Numbered from the stretch's first letter, positions 36,736 through 46,240 are shown. The stretch is 64,000 nt of DNA from Variovorax paradoxus (GCF_902712855.1 NZ_LR743507.1:248001-312000); one strand, 5' to 3'. Numbers and translations: made by a program. The notes: generated by a model not told the origin, from the letters alone.

Positions 36736-37752
36736 ATGAACCTGAAGAAGTTTCCCCGCCACGCACTGACCTTCGGCCCCACGCCGATCCATCCGCTGAA
36801 GCGTTTGAGCGCCCACCTCGGCGGCAAGGTCGAGCTTTACGCCAAGCGCGAGGACTGCAACAGCGGCCTGGCCTTCGGCGGCAACAAGACGCGAAAGCTC
36901 GAATACCTGATTCCCGAGGCGCTCGAAGGCGGCTACGACACGCTGGTCTCGATCGGCGGCATCCAGTCGAACCAGACCCGACAAGTCGCCGCAGTGGCCG
37001 CGCACCTCGGGCTGAAGTGCGTGCTGGTGCAGGAGAACTGGGTCAACTACTCCGACGCGGTGTACGACCGGGTCGGCAACATCGAGATGTCGCGCATCCT
37101 CGGCGCCGACGTGCGGCTGGACGCCGCCGGCTTCGACATCGGCATCCGCAAGAGCTGGGAAGAAGCCATGAGCGACGTGCGCAAGGCCGGCGGCAAACCG
37201 TTTCCGATTCCAGCGGGCTGCTCCGAGCATCCGCGCGGGGGCCTGGGTTTCGTCGGCTTCGCCGAGGAAGTGCGCCAGCAGGAGGCCGCGCTCGGCTTCA
37301 GGTTCGACTACATCGTCGTCTGCTCGGTCACCGGCAGCACGCAGGCCGGCATGGTCGTGGGCTTCGCGGACGACGGCCGGGCCGATCGCGTGATCGGCAT
37401 CGACGCCTCGGCCAAGCCGCAGCAGACCTTCGAGCAGATCGTGCGCATCGCGAAGAACACGGCCGAACTCGTCGAACTGGGCCGCGACATCACCGACAAG
37501 GACGTGGTGCTCGACCGCCGCTTCGGCGGCCCCGAGTACGGGCTGCCGAACGACGGCACGCTGGAAGCCATCCGCCTGTGCGCACGCTTCGAAGGCATGC
37601 TGACCGACCCCGTGTACGAAGGCAAGTCGATGCACGGGATGATCGAGAAGGTGCGGCTCGGCGAATTTCCGGCCGGCTCGAAAGTGCTTTATGCGCACCT
37701 GGGCGGCGTACCCGCCCTCAATGCCTACAGCTTCCTATTCCGCAACGGCTAG
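36736..37752 (+). CDS. acdS: 1-aminocyclopropane-1-carboxylate deaminase
   Basis: A 338-residue PLP enzyme that breaks ACC, the ethylene precursor, into 2-oxobutyrate and ammonia. Residues visible are PLP lysine K51 ([11 protein letters not shown]), S78 ([12 protein letters not shown]), Y294 and E295 (VYEGKSMHG) and L322. E295 and L322 are the pair that separates true ACC deaminase from D-cysteine desulfhydrase, which has Ser/Thr there, so the call is firm. A GGAG site lies 5 bp before ATG 36736. It is controlled by the divergent acdR. It is a plant-growth-promotion trait of Variovorax and relatives. A family A repeat follows and separates it from pyk. Confidence 0.98.
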   Translation: MNLKKFPRHALTFGPTPIHPLKRLSAHLGGKVELYAKREDCNSGLAFGGNKTRKLEYLIPEALEGGYDTLVSIGGIQSNQTRQVAAVAAHLGLKCVLVQENWVNYSDAVYDRVGNIEMSRILGADVRLDAAGFDIGIRKSWEEAMSDVRKAGGKPFPIPAGCSEHPRGGLGFVGFAEEVRQQEAALGFRFDYIVVCSVTGSTQAGMVVGFADDGRADRVIGIDASAKPQQTFEQIVRIAKNTAELVELGRDITDKDVVLDRRFGGPEYGLPNDGTLEAIRLCARFEGMLTDPVYEGKSMHGMIEKVRLGEFPAGSKVLYAHLGGVPALNAYSFLFRNG

Positions 37753-37762
37753 AAATAGGCAA

Positions 37763-37852
37763 CCCCCAGGCTTCGCGCACTTCGTGTCGCTACGCCAACC
37801 CCCTTGCAGGGGGCAACACCAGCGGCCCGGCAAAGCCGGTTCCGCGGTGTTT
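37763..37852 (+). repeat. dispersed two-hairpin repeat, family A, copy 9
   Basis: Head CCCCCAGGCTTCGCGC starts 10 bp after the acdS stop. Middle hairpin CCCCC-TTGCA-GGGGG; terminal hairpin AACACC...CCGGC-AAA-GCCGG...GGTGTT with GCGG/CCGC. Ends 14 bp before the pyk stop. Confidence 0.95.
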
Positions 37853-37866
37853 CCCGAATGGGGCCG

Positions 37867-39315
37867 TCAGCTCGCTCGGCAGATCTTCAGCATGTTGGTG
37901 CCGCCCGGGGCACCCATCGGCTCGCCGCAGGTGATGGCGTAGACGTCGCCGCTCTGCACGATGCCGCGTTTCTTCAGGTGGTTCTCGGCCTGCAGCAGCG
38001 CGGTGTCGCGGTCGCTCTCCGAATCCATCAGCAGCGGACGCACGTTGCGGTACAGCGCCAGCTTGCGCTGCGTGGCCAGCCGCGAGGTCAGGGCGTACAT
38101 GGGGATGTGCGCGCGATGGCGGCTCATCCACAGCATGGTGGAGCCCGACTCGGTGAGCGCCACGATGGCCTTGGCGCCCAGGTGGTGGGCGGTGAACAGC
38201 GCGCCCATGGCGATCGACTGGTCGATGCGGCTGTAGGCCTTGCCGCTGAAGTCGGCGTCGAGCGTCTTGTCTTCGGCGGCCTCGGCGGCTTCGCAGATGC
38301 GGCTCATCTCCTGCACGGTCTCGAGCGGGTAGCGGCCCGACGCGGTCTCGGCCGAGAGCATCACGGCGTCGGTGCCGTCGAGCACGGCGTTGGCCACGTC
38401 GCTCACCTCGGCGCGCGTGGGCACGGGGTTGGTGATCATCGACTCCATCATCTGGGTCGCGGTGATGACCACCTTGTCCATGTCGCGCGCCAGGCGGATC
38501 ATCTTCTTCTGCAGCGCCGGCACGGCGGCGTTGCCGACTTCAACGGCGAGGTCGCCGCGAGCGACCATGATGCCGTCGCTGGCGCGCAGGATCTCCTCGA
38601 GCTTGGGAATGGCCTCGGCACGCTCGATCTTGGCGATCATGCCCGGCTTGTGGCCGTATTCGGCGGCCGCCACGTTGCACAGCTGGCGGGCCATTTCCAT
38701 GTCGGTGGCGTTCTTGGGAAAGCTCACGGCCACGTAGTCGGCCTGGAAGCTCATCGCGGTCTTGATGTCTTCCATGTCCTTGGCGGTCAGCGCGGGCGCC
38801 GTGAGGCCGCCGCCCTGCTTGTTGATGCCCTTGTTGTTCGACAGCTCGCCGCCGAGCTTGACGGTGGTGTGCACCGCCTCGCCCCTTACCGCGTCCACCG
38901 TGAGCACGATGAGGCCGTCGTTCAGCAGCAGCCGGTCGCCGGGCTTCACGTCGCGCGGCAGATCCTTGTAGTCGAGGCCCACGGCGTCGACGTCGCCGAG
39001 TTCGGTGCGCGATGCGTCGAGCACGAACTTGGCACCGGGCTCCAGCCAGACCTTGCCCTGCGCGAACTTGCCGACACGGATCTTCGGGCCCTGCAAGTCG
39101 GCCATGATGGCCACTTCGCGGCCCGCCTTGCGGGCGGCTTCGCGCACCATGGCGGCGCGGTCGATGTGGTCCTGCGCCGTGCCGTGGCTGAAGTTGAGCC
39201 GCACCACGCTGACCTTGGCCAGGATCATCTGCTCGAGCAGTTCAGGGGTACTGGACGCCGGACCGAGCGTGGCAACGATCTTGGTGGCGTGGCGGGGGAT
39301 GCGGTCCGAACTCAT
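37867..39315 (-). CDS. pyk: pyruvate kinase
   Basis: A 482-residue enzyme that makes pyruvate and ATP from phosphoenolpyruvate. N-terminal TKIVATLGPASS, VRLNFSHGTAQDH, the MIAKIERAEAIPKLEEIL segment with the catalytic Lys, IMVARGDLAVEVG and TATQMMESMITNPVPTRAEV are all present, as is the C-terminal allosteric domain. A CGGAG site precedes ATG 39315. The 102-bp gap to pgk has a local palindrome-like TGTATACA region. It is convergent with acdS across a family A repeat, and cotranscribed with pgk or from its own promoter. Confidence 0.97.
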   Translation of the reverse strand: MSSDRIPRHATKIVATLGPASSTPELLEQMILAKVSVVRLNFSHGTAQDHIDRAAMVREAARKAGREVAIMADLQGPKIRVGKFAQGKVWLEPGAKFVLDASRTELGDVDAVGLDYKDLPRDVKPGDRLLLNDGLIVLTVDAVRGEAVHTTVKLGGELSNNKGINKQGGGLTAPALTAKDMEDIKTAMSFQADYVAVSFPKNATDMEMARQLCNVAAAEYGHKPGMIAKIERAEAIPKLEEILRASDGIMVARGDLAVEVGNAAVPALQKKMIRLARDMDKVVITATQMMESMITNPVPTRAEVSDVANAVLDGTDAVMLSAETASGRYPLETVQEMSRICEAAEAAEDKTLDADFSGKAYSRIDQSIAMGALFTAHHLGAKAIVALTESGSTMLWMSRHRAHIPMYALTSRLATQRKLALYRNVRPLLMDSESDRDTALLQAENHLKKRGIVQSGDVYAITCGEPMGAPGGTNMLKICRAS

Positions 39316-39417
39316 GAGGGTGGTCTCCGTTTTGTATCCGCTACTGTATACACTTTGTGTGTCCGGCGATAGTCGCCTCCCGGGCTTTCGCCGGACGGCG
39401 ACCCGCCGCGCCGGAGA

Positions 39418-40611
39418 TCAACCGGCCGCGCGCTTGGCCAGGATTTCGAAGGCTGGCAGGGTCTTGCCTTCCAGCACCTCGAGGAAAGCACCGCCGCCGG
39501 TCGAGATGTAGCCGACCTGCTTCTCGATGCCGTACTTGGCGATGGCCGCGAGCGTGTCGCCGCCGCCGGCGATCGAGAACGCACTGCTCTCGGCAATGGC
39601 CTGCGCGATCGCCTTGGTGCCACCCGCGAACGCGTCGAACTCGAACACGCCCACCGGGCCGTTCCAGACGATGGTGCCCGCCTCGCGCAGTTGCGCGGCC
39701 AGTTGGGCGGCCGTCTTCGGGCCGATGTCCAGAATCAGGTCGTCGTCGGCCACGTCGCTGGCGTCCTTGACGGTGGCTGCCGCATCGGCCGCGAAGGTCT
39801 TGGCCGTGACCACGTCCACCGGGATCGGCACGTCGGCGCCGCGCGCGCGCATGGCTTCGATGACGGCCTTGGCCTGGTCGACCAGGTCGGGCTCGGCCAG
39901 CGACTTGCCGATCTTCAGGCCCGCCGCCAGCATGAACGTGTTGGCGATGCCGCCGCCCACGATGAGCTGGTCGACGTTGGCCGACAGGCTCTTGAGGATG
40001 GTGAGCTTGGTGCTCACCTTCGAGCCCGCCACGATGGCCACCAGCGGCCGCTTGGGTTGCGCCAGCGCCTTGGTGATGGCGTCGATCTCGGCCGCCAGCA
40101 GCGGGCCCGCCGCGGCGATCTTGGCGAACTGCGCGATGCCGTAGGTGGTGGCCTCGGCGCGGTGCGCGGTGCCGAAGGCGTCGTTCACGTAGATGTCGGT
40201 CAGCGCGGCCAGTTTGCGCGCCAGCGCCTCGTCGTTCTTCTTCTCGCCCTTGTTGACGCGGCAGTTCTCGAGCAGCACGACCTGGCCGGGCTTGACGTCG
40301 ACGCCGTCGACCCAGTTGGCGATCAGCGGAACCTCGCGGCCGAGCAGTTCGCCCAGGCGCCTGGCGACGGGCGCCAGCGAGTCCTCGGGCTTGAACTCGC
40401 CCTCGGTCGGGCGGCCCAGGTGCGACGTGACCATCACGGCCGCGCCGGCGTCCAGCGCGAGCTGGATGCAGGGCACGGAAGCGCGGATGCGCGTGTCCTC
40501 GGTGATGTTGCCGGCGTCGTCCTGCGGCACGTTGAGGTCGGCACGGATGAAGACGCGCTGGCCGGCGGCTTTGCCCTGTGCGCAGAGGTCGGTGAATCGA
40601 ATGACGTTCAT
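39418..40611 (-). CDS. pgk: phosphoglycerate kinase
   Basis: A 397-residue two-domain kinase. Hallmarks: [26 protein letters not shown], the basic [42 protein letters not shown] and [13 protein letters not shown], then the C-terminal [14 protein letters not shown]. It starts the glycolytic run pgk, pyk and (after the acdS insertion) fba. ATG 40611 was preferred over an upstream start that would sit on a TACAAT -10-like box (40646-40651, minus strand). Confidence 0.97.
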   Translation of the reverse strand: MNVIRFTDLCAQGKAAGQRVFIRADLNVPQDDAGNITEDTRIRASVPCIQLALDAGAAVMVTSHLGRPTEGEFKPEDSLAPVARRLGELLGREVPLIANWVDGVDVKPGQVVLLENCRVNKGEKKNDEALARKLAALTDIYVNDAFGTAHRAEATTYGIAQFAKIAAAGPLLAAEIDAITKALAQPKRPLVAIVAGSKVSTKLTILKSLSANVDQLIVGGGIANTFMLAAGLKIGKSLAEPDLVDQAKAVIEAMRARGADVPIPVDVVTAKTFAADAAATVKDASDVADDDLILDIGPKTAAQLAAQLREAGTIVWNGPVGVFEFDAFAGGTKAIAQAIAESSAFSIAGGGDTLAAIAKYGIEKQVGYISTGGGAFLEVLEGKTLPAFEILAKRAAG

Positions 40612-40725
40612 GGATCTGGAGGAGGTGGAAGACGGGTCGGCCTGCATTGTAGGTTTCACCCCGCCGCAGCCCTGTACGCCTCTTGCGGTGTTCTGATGCT
40701 TTTCGGCCTTGAGATGCCCATTGCG

Positions 40726-41631
40726 CTAGGCCTTCGGCTGCGCCCTGGCGAAACCTTCCAGGATCTCCACGAAGCTGGCAGCCGCCGGCGACAGGGTTCG
40801 GCGCGCCGCGCTGTAGACGCACACCTCGCGGTGGAAATCGGGCGATTCGAGCTTCACCATCTGCAGCCCGTGGGCACGCACCAGCGGCGCGGAGTAGGTC
40901 GGGCAGACCGTGAGCCCGAGCCCCGAGGCCACCATGCCGAGTGCAGTGGTCATGTACGACACCTCCTGAGTTCCTGCGCGCAGCAGGTATTCGCGCTCCT
41001 GAGCGCCCAGTTCGGGCAGCGCGCGCTGGCGGAAATCGCGCGTGGGCGCGATGAAGGTGTAGGGCGACAGCTCGTGCCAGCGCACCTTGCGGCGCCTGGC
41101 GAAGGCGTGATCCGGCGGGCAGATCAGCCAGTGCCGGTCGCGGAACAGCGTGCGGCGCTCGATGGCGCCGTCCACGGCCACGTCTTGCCCCACGGCCAGT
41201 TCGACATCGCCCGCCGACACGCCTGCCAGCAGATGCTCGGGCAGCGTGTCGGCCAGGCGGACATCGACGTCCGGATACCGCGCGCGGTAGGCGGCGATCA
41301 CGCGCGGCATCAGCGTGCAGGCCATGAGCTGCGGCGCCGCAAGCCGCAACAGCCCTTTCTTCTTGTCACGCAAATCGGTCACGCCGGCCACCGCGCCCGC
41401 CAGATCGCCGAGCAGGCGGTGCACCGAGGGCAGGAATTCGCGCCCCGCTTCCGAGAGCTGGACGCTGCGGGTGTTGCGGTCGAGCAGCTGCACGCCCATC
41501 TCGCGCTCGAGTTCGCGCACCAGCACGCTGAGCGCCGACTGCGTGAGATGCAGCTGCTGCGCGGCGGCAGTGAAGCTGCCGCTCTCGGCCACCGCGGCGA
41601 AGGCGCGCAACTGGCGCAGGGTGAGATTCAT
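40726..41631 (-). CDS. LysR family transcriptional regulator
   Basis: A 301-residue regulator. The N-terminal winged helix MNLTLRQLRAFAAVAESGSF with AAAQQLHLTQSALSVLVREL (about residues 1-60) is canonical. The effector domain covers about 90-300. It is divergent from a six-gene catabolic operon with an 88-bp gap holding a palindrome at 41644-41659, the usual design for a LysR activator responding to a pathway intermediate. ATG 41631 was chosen over 41748, which lies inside the divergent gene. Ligand not predicted. Confidence 0.93.
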   Translation of the reverse strand: MNLTLRQLRAFAAVAESGSFTAAAQQLHLTQSALSVLVRELEREMGVQLLDRNTRSVQLSEAGREFLPSVHRLLGDLAGAVAGVTDLRDKKKGLLRLAAPQLMACTLMPRVIAAYRARYPDVDVRLADTLPEHLLAGVSAGDVELAVGQDVAVDGAIERRTLFRDRHWLICPPDHAFARRRKVRWHELSPYTFIAPTRDFRQRALPELGAQEREYLLRAGTQEVSYMTTALGMVASGLGLTVCPTYSAPLVRAHGLQMVKLESPDFHREVCVYSAARRTLSPAAASFVEILEGFARAQPKA

Positions 41632-41643
41632 ATATATGGTTAT

Positions 41644-41659
41644 TTCATCAATCGATGAA
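41644..41659. promoter_or_regulatory. palindrome TTCATC-AATC-GATGAA, probable LysR site
   Basis: Perfect 6-bp arms around a 4-nt spacer, in an AT-rich spot 13 bp upstream of the LysR start and 60 bp upstream of the VOC gene. Position fits the recognition site of the LysR regulator; the ATC...GAT core is common to such sites. Confidence 0.5.
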
Positions 41660-41719
41660 TTAATTTCGATTGCATCATAAGACGCAACGTCGCCCAATCG
41701 CGGCTCCACGGAGACACGC

Positions 41720-42292
41720 ATGCCGACGACGACCGCCCCACGGCCCACCCGCCCGCGCCCCAGTACGGGGCTGCACCATTTCGCCTGGCGCTGCCGCGGC
41801 GGCGAGGAAACACGCCGCTTCTACGAAGACCTGCTGGGCCTGCCGCTGGCCCACGTCATCAAGAGCGACCACGTGCCGAGCACCGGCGAGTACTGCCCCT
41901 ACGTGCACATCTTCTTCCAGATGCGCGACGGCTCGTACATCGCCTTCTTCGACCTGGGCGACGACGTCGCCGCGCTGCCCTCGCCCAACACGCCGGCGTG
42001 GGTGAACCACATCGCGCTGCGCGTCGATTCGGTGGCCGACCTGCTGGCCGCCAAGGCGCGGCTCGAAGGCGCAGGCGTCGAAGTGCTGGGCGTGACCGAC
42101 CACCACATCATCGAATCGATCTACTTCTTCGACCCCAACGGCATCCGCGTGGAACTGACCACGCCGACCGTGCCGCAGGCCGAGATGGACGCGCATGCCC
42201 TGCGCGCGCGCGCCGACCTCGACGCGTGGACCGCGCGCAAGGCCGGCCTGCGCGCCGCTGCCGCAGCATCGAAAGGCGCATCGGATGTCTGA
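41720..42292 (+). CDS. VOC family protein (glyoxalase/dioxygenase fold)
   Basis: A 190-residue protein with one vicinal-oxygen-chelate pair. The first beta-alpha unit starts TGLHHFAWRCRGGEETRRFY and ends in the FMRDGSYIAFFDLGD-type strand. The second starts WVNHIALRVDSVADLLAAKA and ends IYFFDPNGIRVELTTPT, a typical C-terminal VOC motif. Metal ligands probably include His at the start of each unit and Glu in VELTTP. It may be an extradiol-type dioxygenase, isomerase or lyase. First gene of the operon; its stop overlaps the next start by 8 bp. Confidence 0.85.
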   Translation: MPTTTAPRPTRPRPSTGLHHFAWRCRGGEETRRFYEDLLGLPLAHVIKSDHVPSTGEYCPYVHIFFQMRDGSYIAFFDLGDDVAALPSPNTPAWVNHIALRVDSVADLLAAKARLEGAGVEVLGVTDHHIIESIYFFDPNGIRVELTTPTVPQAEMDAHALRARADLDAWTARKAGLRAAAAASKGASDV

Positions 42293-43406
42293 ACTGCAAC
42301 TCGCCGTCATCGACGTGAAGCCCGGCGCGGCCATGGAGAGCCAGTCGGGCCTGCAGATGCTGCGCCCGCGCATCTACGGCGCCTTCCGCGCACCGCCGGG
42401 ACCGAAGAAGGTCGCGGCCATCGTGATGCATCCGACCAGCAACTTCATGGGCCACTACCTGATCGGCCCGCTGGCCGAGCACGGCATCTGCTGCATGGGA
42501 CTCAACTCGCGCTTCGTGGGCAACGACACCGTGCTGCTGATGGAGCGCGCCATCCAGGATCTGGGCGCCGGCGTGCAGCACCTGCGCGCGGCCGGCTACG
42601 AGAAGGTGCTGCTGGTCGGCAACTCGGGCGGCGCCGCGCTGGCGGCCTTCTACCAGGCGCAGGCCGAGCGGCTCACCGCCACGCACCTGCCCGACGGCGA
42701 CCCGACGCACCTGCATCCCGGCGACCTGCCGCCCGTGGACGGCATCGCGCTGTGCGCCGCTCACCTGGGCCGCACGCGGCTCATGCGCGACTGGATCGAT
42801 CCCTCGGTCACCGACGAGCACGACCCGCTCTCCGTCGATCCCGAACTCGACATGTACGACGCGCGCCACCGCGTGCCGTATGACAGCGACTTTCTCGCGC
42901 GCTTCGGCGCGGCGCAGCGCGCGCGGCTCGACCGCATCGAGCGGTGGGCCGTCGACCGCCTCGCGCTGCTGCGCAAGACGCCGGGTGCGCCGCGCGACCA
43001 GGCCTTCGTCATCTACCGCACGCACGCCGACCCGCGCTGCGTCGACCTCTCGCTCGACGCGAACGACCGGCTGCCCGGCAGCGTATGGGGCGACGCACGC
43101 CAGGTGAACTACTCGGCCAATGCCATGGGCCGCACCACCTCGCTGACCGCGTTCCTCTCGCAATGGTCGTCGCGCTCGCAGGCCGACGGGCCGACCAATC
43201 TCGCGCGCACCACGGTGCCCAAGCTGCTGCTGACCTACACGGGCGACCAGTCGACCTTTCCCAGCACTCGCGACGCCTGGATGGCAGCGGGCGGCGCGCG
43301 CATCCGCAATGTCGACATCGTTGGCGGCAACCACTACCTCGCGGGACAGCCCGGGCTGGTGCTGGAGGCGGCGGACGCCATCGCCGAATTCGCGCACGCG
43401 CTCTAA
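42285..43406 (+). CDS. alpha/beta hydrolase
   Basis: A 373-residue cytosolic hydrolase. The oxyanion region is VAAIVMHPTSNFMGHYL, the nucleophile elbow VLLVGNSGGAALAA (GNSGG), and the catalytic His is probably in VGGNHYLAGQPG. No signal peptide. An insert between the core strands (about 150-280) forms a lid. In this context it may hydrolyse an ester or a ring-cleavage product. Overlaps the VOC gene by 8 bp and is 7 bp before the monooxygenase gene. Confidence 0.85.
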   Translation: MSELQLAVIDVKPGAAMESQSGLQMLRPRIYGAFRAPPGPKKVAAIVMHPTSNFMGHYLIGPLAEHGICCMGLNSRFVGNDTVLLMERAIQDLGAGVQHLRAAGYEKVLLVGNSGGAALAAFYQAQAERLTATHLPDGDPTHLHPGDLPPVDGIALCAAHLGRTRLMRDWIDPSVTDEHDPLSVDPELDMYDARHRVPYDSDFLARFGAAQRARLDRIERWAVDRLALLRKTPGAPRDQAFVIYRTHADPRCVDLSLDANDRLPGSVWGDARQVNYSANAMGRTTSLTAFLSQWSSRSQADGPTNLARTTVPKLLLTYTGDQSTFPSTRDAWMAAGGARIRNVDIVGGNHYLAGQPGLVLEAADAIAEFAHAL

Positions 43407-43413
43407 GAAGACC

Positions 43414-45063
43414 ATGGAGACCTTTGCATTCGCGCCGGCCTACGAGCTGCCGAGCTGGCCTTTCACGCCGCCGCCCGAACTGAACAGCACGAAGCCCGTG
43501 CGCCACCCGATCGTGATCGTCGGCGCCGGTCCTTCGGGCCTCACGCTCGCCTGCGACCTCGCGCAGCGCGGTGTGCGCGCTGTGCTGCTCGACGAGGACG
43601 ACACCGTGGGCGTGCGCGGCGCCTCGTCGCGCGGCATCTGCTACGCGCAGAAGAGCCTGGAGATCTTCGAGCGCCTGGGCATCTACGAGCGCATCGCGGC
43701 CAAGGGCATCACCTGGTCGTTCGGGCGCACCTTCTCCGGCGATCAGGAGGTCTACAACTTCAACCTGCAGGCGAACAGCGTCTCGAGGCAGCCGCCGTTC
43801 ATCAACCTGCAGCAGTTCTATATCGAGTGGTTCCTGGTGGAGCGCATCCTCGAGCTCGGCCTGACCGACGTGCGCTGGAAGAGCCGCGTCACGCGCGTCG
43901 AGCCGCTCGCCGACGGTGTGCGCCTGGACATCGAGACGCCCGCCGGCAGCTACACGATCGAAGTCGACCGCCTGATCGACGCGACCGGCGCCAACAGCGC
44001 GATCCGCACGCAGCTCGGCATCGACGCGCATTCCTCGCGCAGCACCGACCGCTGGTGCATCAGCGACGTCCGCTTTCGCAAGCCGCTGCCCACCGAGCGC
44101 TGGACCTGGGTCGACGCGCCGTTCAACGAGGGCCGCGGCGTGTGGCAGCACCTGATGGCCGACGGCGTGTGGCGCATCGACTACCAGATGCCCGAGGACT
44201 GCGACACGGCCGCCATCAGCCGGCCGGAGGTGGCCGGCGCGCGGCTGCGCGAACAGCTCGGGCCCGACGTGGAGTTCGAGTTCGTGTGGATCGGCCCCTA
44301 CGGCTACCGCGACCACCTGCTCGACAGCTTCAGGCACGGCCGCGTGTTCTTCATCGGCGATGCGGCACACGTGGTGAGTCCGTTCGGTGCGCGCGGCGGC
44401 AACAGCGGCATCCAGGACGCGGCCAACCTCGGCTGGAAGCTCGCGCTGGTGGCGCAGGGCCATGCCGGCGACACGCTGCTCGACAGCTACGACGCGGAAC
44501 GCCACCCCGCCGCGAAGCAGAACCTGCAGGTGACGAGCCGCTCCGCGCGCTTTCTTGCGCCGCGCTCGCCGGCCGAGCACACGCTGCGCCGCGCCGTGGT
44601 CGCGCTGGCCGCGCGCCATCCCTTCGCGCGCACGCTGGTGAATACCGGGCGCATGTCGGTCGCCAACGATTACCCCGCCGCGCCGGCGTTGCCCGATGGC
44701 GGGCGCACGGTCCAGAACCTGCCGCTGCGCTGGGCCGACGGCCGCGAGACCACGCTGATGCAGTTGCTCGCCGACGGCACCCGGTGCCTCGGCCTGTGGT
44801 TCTCGCCTGCGCGCGCGCAGGCCGATGCGGCGCGCGAGGCCACGGCCTCGCTGCCTCTGCGCCTGCTGGCCATCGGCGGCGACAGCGGCCTGCCCACGCT
44901 GCAGGCCGACGACCGGCTCGCCACCCATCTCGGCATCGGCGGCGCAGGCGGCTTCGCGCTGGTGCGGCCCGATGCCTACTGCGCCGCCGTGCTCGCGAAC
45001 GCCACGCCGGACACCATCGCGGCCGCGCTGCACGTCGCCCTCGCCCACGACTCCGCCCCATGA
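43414..45063 (+). CDS. FAD-dependent aromatic monooxygenase (MhpA/PheA-like)
   Basis: A 549-residue flavoprotein hydroxylase. An FAD-binding GxGxxG occurs in IVIVGAGPSGLTLACDLAQR (about residues 33-52). A substrate-contact helix region includes GICYAQKSLEIFERLG. The second FAD motif is RVFFIGDAAHVVSPFGARGG with NSGIQDAANLGWKLA. The C-terminal thioredoxin-like tail (about 410-549) is typical of phenol or 3-(3-hydroxyphenyl)propionate hydroxylases. It probably hydroxylates an aromatic acid or phenol with NAD(P)H and O2. The DUF2783 gene starts within its stop codon (ATGA). Confidence 0.9.
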   Translation: METFAFAPAYELPSWPFTPPPELNSTKPVRHPIVIVGAGPSGLTLACDLAQRGVRAVLLDEDDTVGVRGASSRGICYAQKSLEIFERLGIYERIAAKGITWSFGRTFSGDQEVYNFNLQANSVSRQPPFINLQQFYIEWFLVERILELGLTDVRWKSRVTRVEPLADGVRLDIETPAGSYTIEVDRLIDATGANSAIRTQLGIDAHSSRSTDRWCISDVRFRKPLPTERWTWVDAPFNEGRGVWQHLMADGVWRIDYQMPEDCDTAAISRPEVAGARLREQLGPDVEFEFVWIGPYGYRDHLLDSFRHGRVFFIGDAAHVVSPFGARGGNSGIQDAANLGWKLALVAQGHAGDTLLDSYDAERHPAAKQNLQVTSRSARFLAPRSPAEHTLRRAVVALAARHPFARTLVNTGRMSVANDYPAAPALPDGGRTVQNLPLRWADGRETTLMQLLADGTRCLGLWFSPARAQADAAREATASLPLRLLAIGGDSGLPTLQADDRLATHLGIGGAGGFALVRPDAYCAAVLANATPDTIAAALHVALAHDSAP

Positions 45064-45266
45064 TCACCGAGCCCCGCATTCCCGATCCCGACGGCTTCTA
45101 CGCAGCGCTGCTCGCGGCGCATGAAGGCCGCACCGAGGCGCAGAGCGCCGACCTCAACGCCCGCCTCGTGCTGCTGCTGGCCAACCAGTGCGCCGACCAG
45201 GACGTGCTGCTCGCCTGCATCCGCGCGGCCGCCGAAGAAGACCCCACGACAACGAACACCCCATGA
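45060..45266 (+). CDS. DUF2783 small protein
   Basis: A 68-residue protein, beginning MITEPRIPDPDGFYAALLAA and rich in Ala, Leu and acidic residues; it is probably all-helical. DUF2783 proteins of this size are commonly encoded next to FAD monooxygenase genes in Comamonadaceae-type clusters. It overlaps the monooxygenase stop by 4 bp and the MBL gene start by 4 bp, so it is translationally coupled to both. A partner or stabiliser of the monooxygenase is a reasonable but untested guess. Confidence 0.8.
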   Translation: MITEPRIPDPDGFYAALLAAHEGRTEAQSADLNARLVLLLANQCADQDVLLACIRAAAEEDPTTTNTP

Positions 45267-46240
45267 CCACGACCGTTTCCTTCGCGTCCGCCTCGGACAC
45301 CCGCGAGCAGAAGCCCCGGCTGCACGAACTCGCGCCTGGCGCCTGGGGCTACATCAGCGACTTCGACCCCAACTGCGGCTTCGTCGTCGGCGACGAGCAG
45401 GTGGTGCTGATCGACACGCGCCCCACGCCGCGCATGGCGCGCGACTTTCTCTCTGCCATCCGCACGGTGACCGACAAGCCGATCAAGACCATCGTGCTCA
45501 CCCACTACCACGCAGTGCGCGTGATGGGCGCGAACGCCTTCGACGAGGTGGAGCAGATCATCGCGAGCAACGGCACGCTCGACTGGATCCGCACCCGCGG
45601 GCAGGCCGACTTCGACTCGGAAGTCGGCCGCTTTCCGCGCCTGTTCGCGGGCGTGGAAGAGATTCCGGGCCTCACCTTTCCGACGACCAGCTTCCATGGC
45701 GAGATGAGCCTGTGGCTCGGCCCCCGCCCCGGCACGGGCCGCGAGCTGCGGCTGATGGCACTGGGCCGCGGGCATTCGAGCGGCGACACCGTCGCATGGC
45801 TGCCCGACTGCGGCGTGCTGTTCTCGGGCGACGTGGTCGAGAACCATTGCGGCGTGTACGCGGGCGACGCCTACATCGGCGACTGGGCCGGCACGCTCGA
45901 CGCGGTGCGTGCGCTGAACCCGCGCGTGCTGGTGCCCGGGCGCGGCGCGGTGCTGCAGGACGAAGCGGCCTGCGCCGAGGCCATCGGGCTCACCAAGGCC
46001 TTCCTGTCGACGCTGCTCGACAGCGTGAAGGCCGGCATCGCCGCGGGCGACACGCTCAAGGGCTGCTTCGCGCGCGCCGAAGCCGCGATGGCACCGCGCT
46101 TCGGCACTTGGCCGGTGTTCCAGCACGTGCTGCCTTTCGACGTGTCGCGCGCCTATGACGAGCTGCGCGGCATCGAGCACCCCGTGGTGTGGACCGCCGA
46201 ACGCGACCGCGAGCTCTGGCAGGTCCTGCGCGGCGAATGA
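45263..46240 (+). CDS. metallo-beta-lactamase fold hydrolase with altered metal motif
   Basis: A 325-residue MBL-fold protein. The family core GFVVGDEQVVLIDTRPTPRM leads to the first metal motif, which here reads H81-Y-H83-A-V85-R86 instead of HxHxDH: the second-metal ligands D and H are replaced. Later ligands are kept in GRGHSSGDTVAW (His) and LFSGDVVENHCG (Asp), but the last PGHG is VPGRG. It may bind one metal ion or none, or use different chemistry. Relatives act on aromatic-pathway thioesters or quinone-type substrates. It overlaps DUF2783 and precedes the Bug binding protein gene. Confidence 0.85.
   Translation: MTTTVSFASASDTREQKPRLHELAPGAWGYISDFDPNCGFVVGDEQVVLIDTRPTPRMARDFLSAIRTVTDKPIKTIVLTHYHAVRVMGANAFDEVEQIIASNGTLDWIRTRGQADFDSEVGRFPRLFAGVEEIPGLTFPTTSFHGEMSLWLGPRPGTGRELRLMALGRGHSSGDTVAWLPDCGVLFSGDVVENHCGVYAGDAYIGDWAGTLDAVRALNPRVLVPGRGAVLQDEAACAEAIGLTKAFLSTLLDSVKAGIAAGDTLKGCFARAEAAMAPRFGTWPVFQHVLPFDVSRAYDELRGIEHPVVWTAERDRELWQVLRGE

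Noticed and set aside
42108..43415. Long minus-strand open frames opposite the catabolic operon
   Set aside because: They are antisense shadows with Arg/Gly/His-rich translations; plus-strand genes show clear families and 4-8-bp overlaps.
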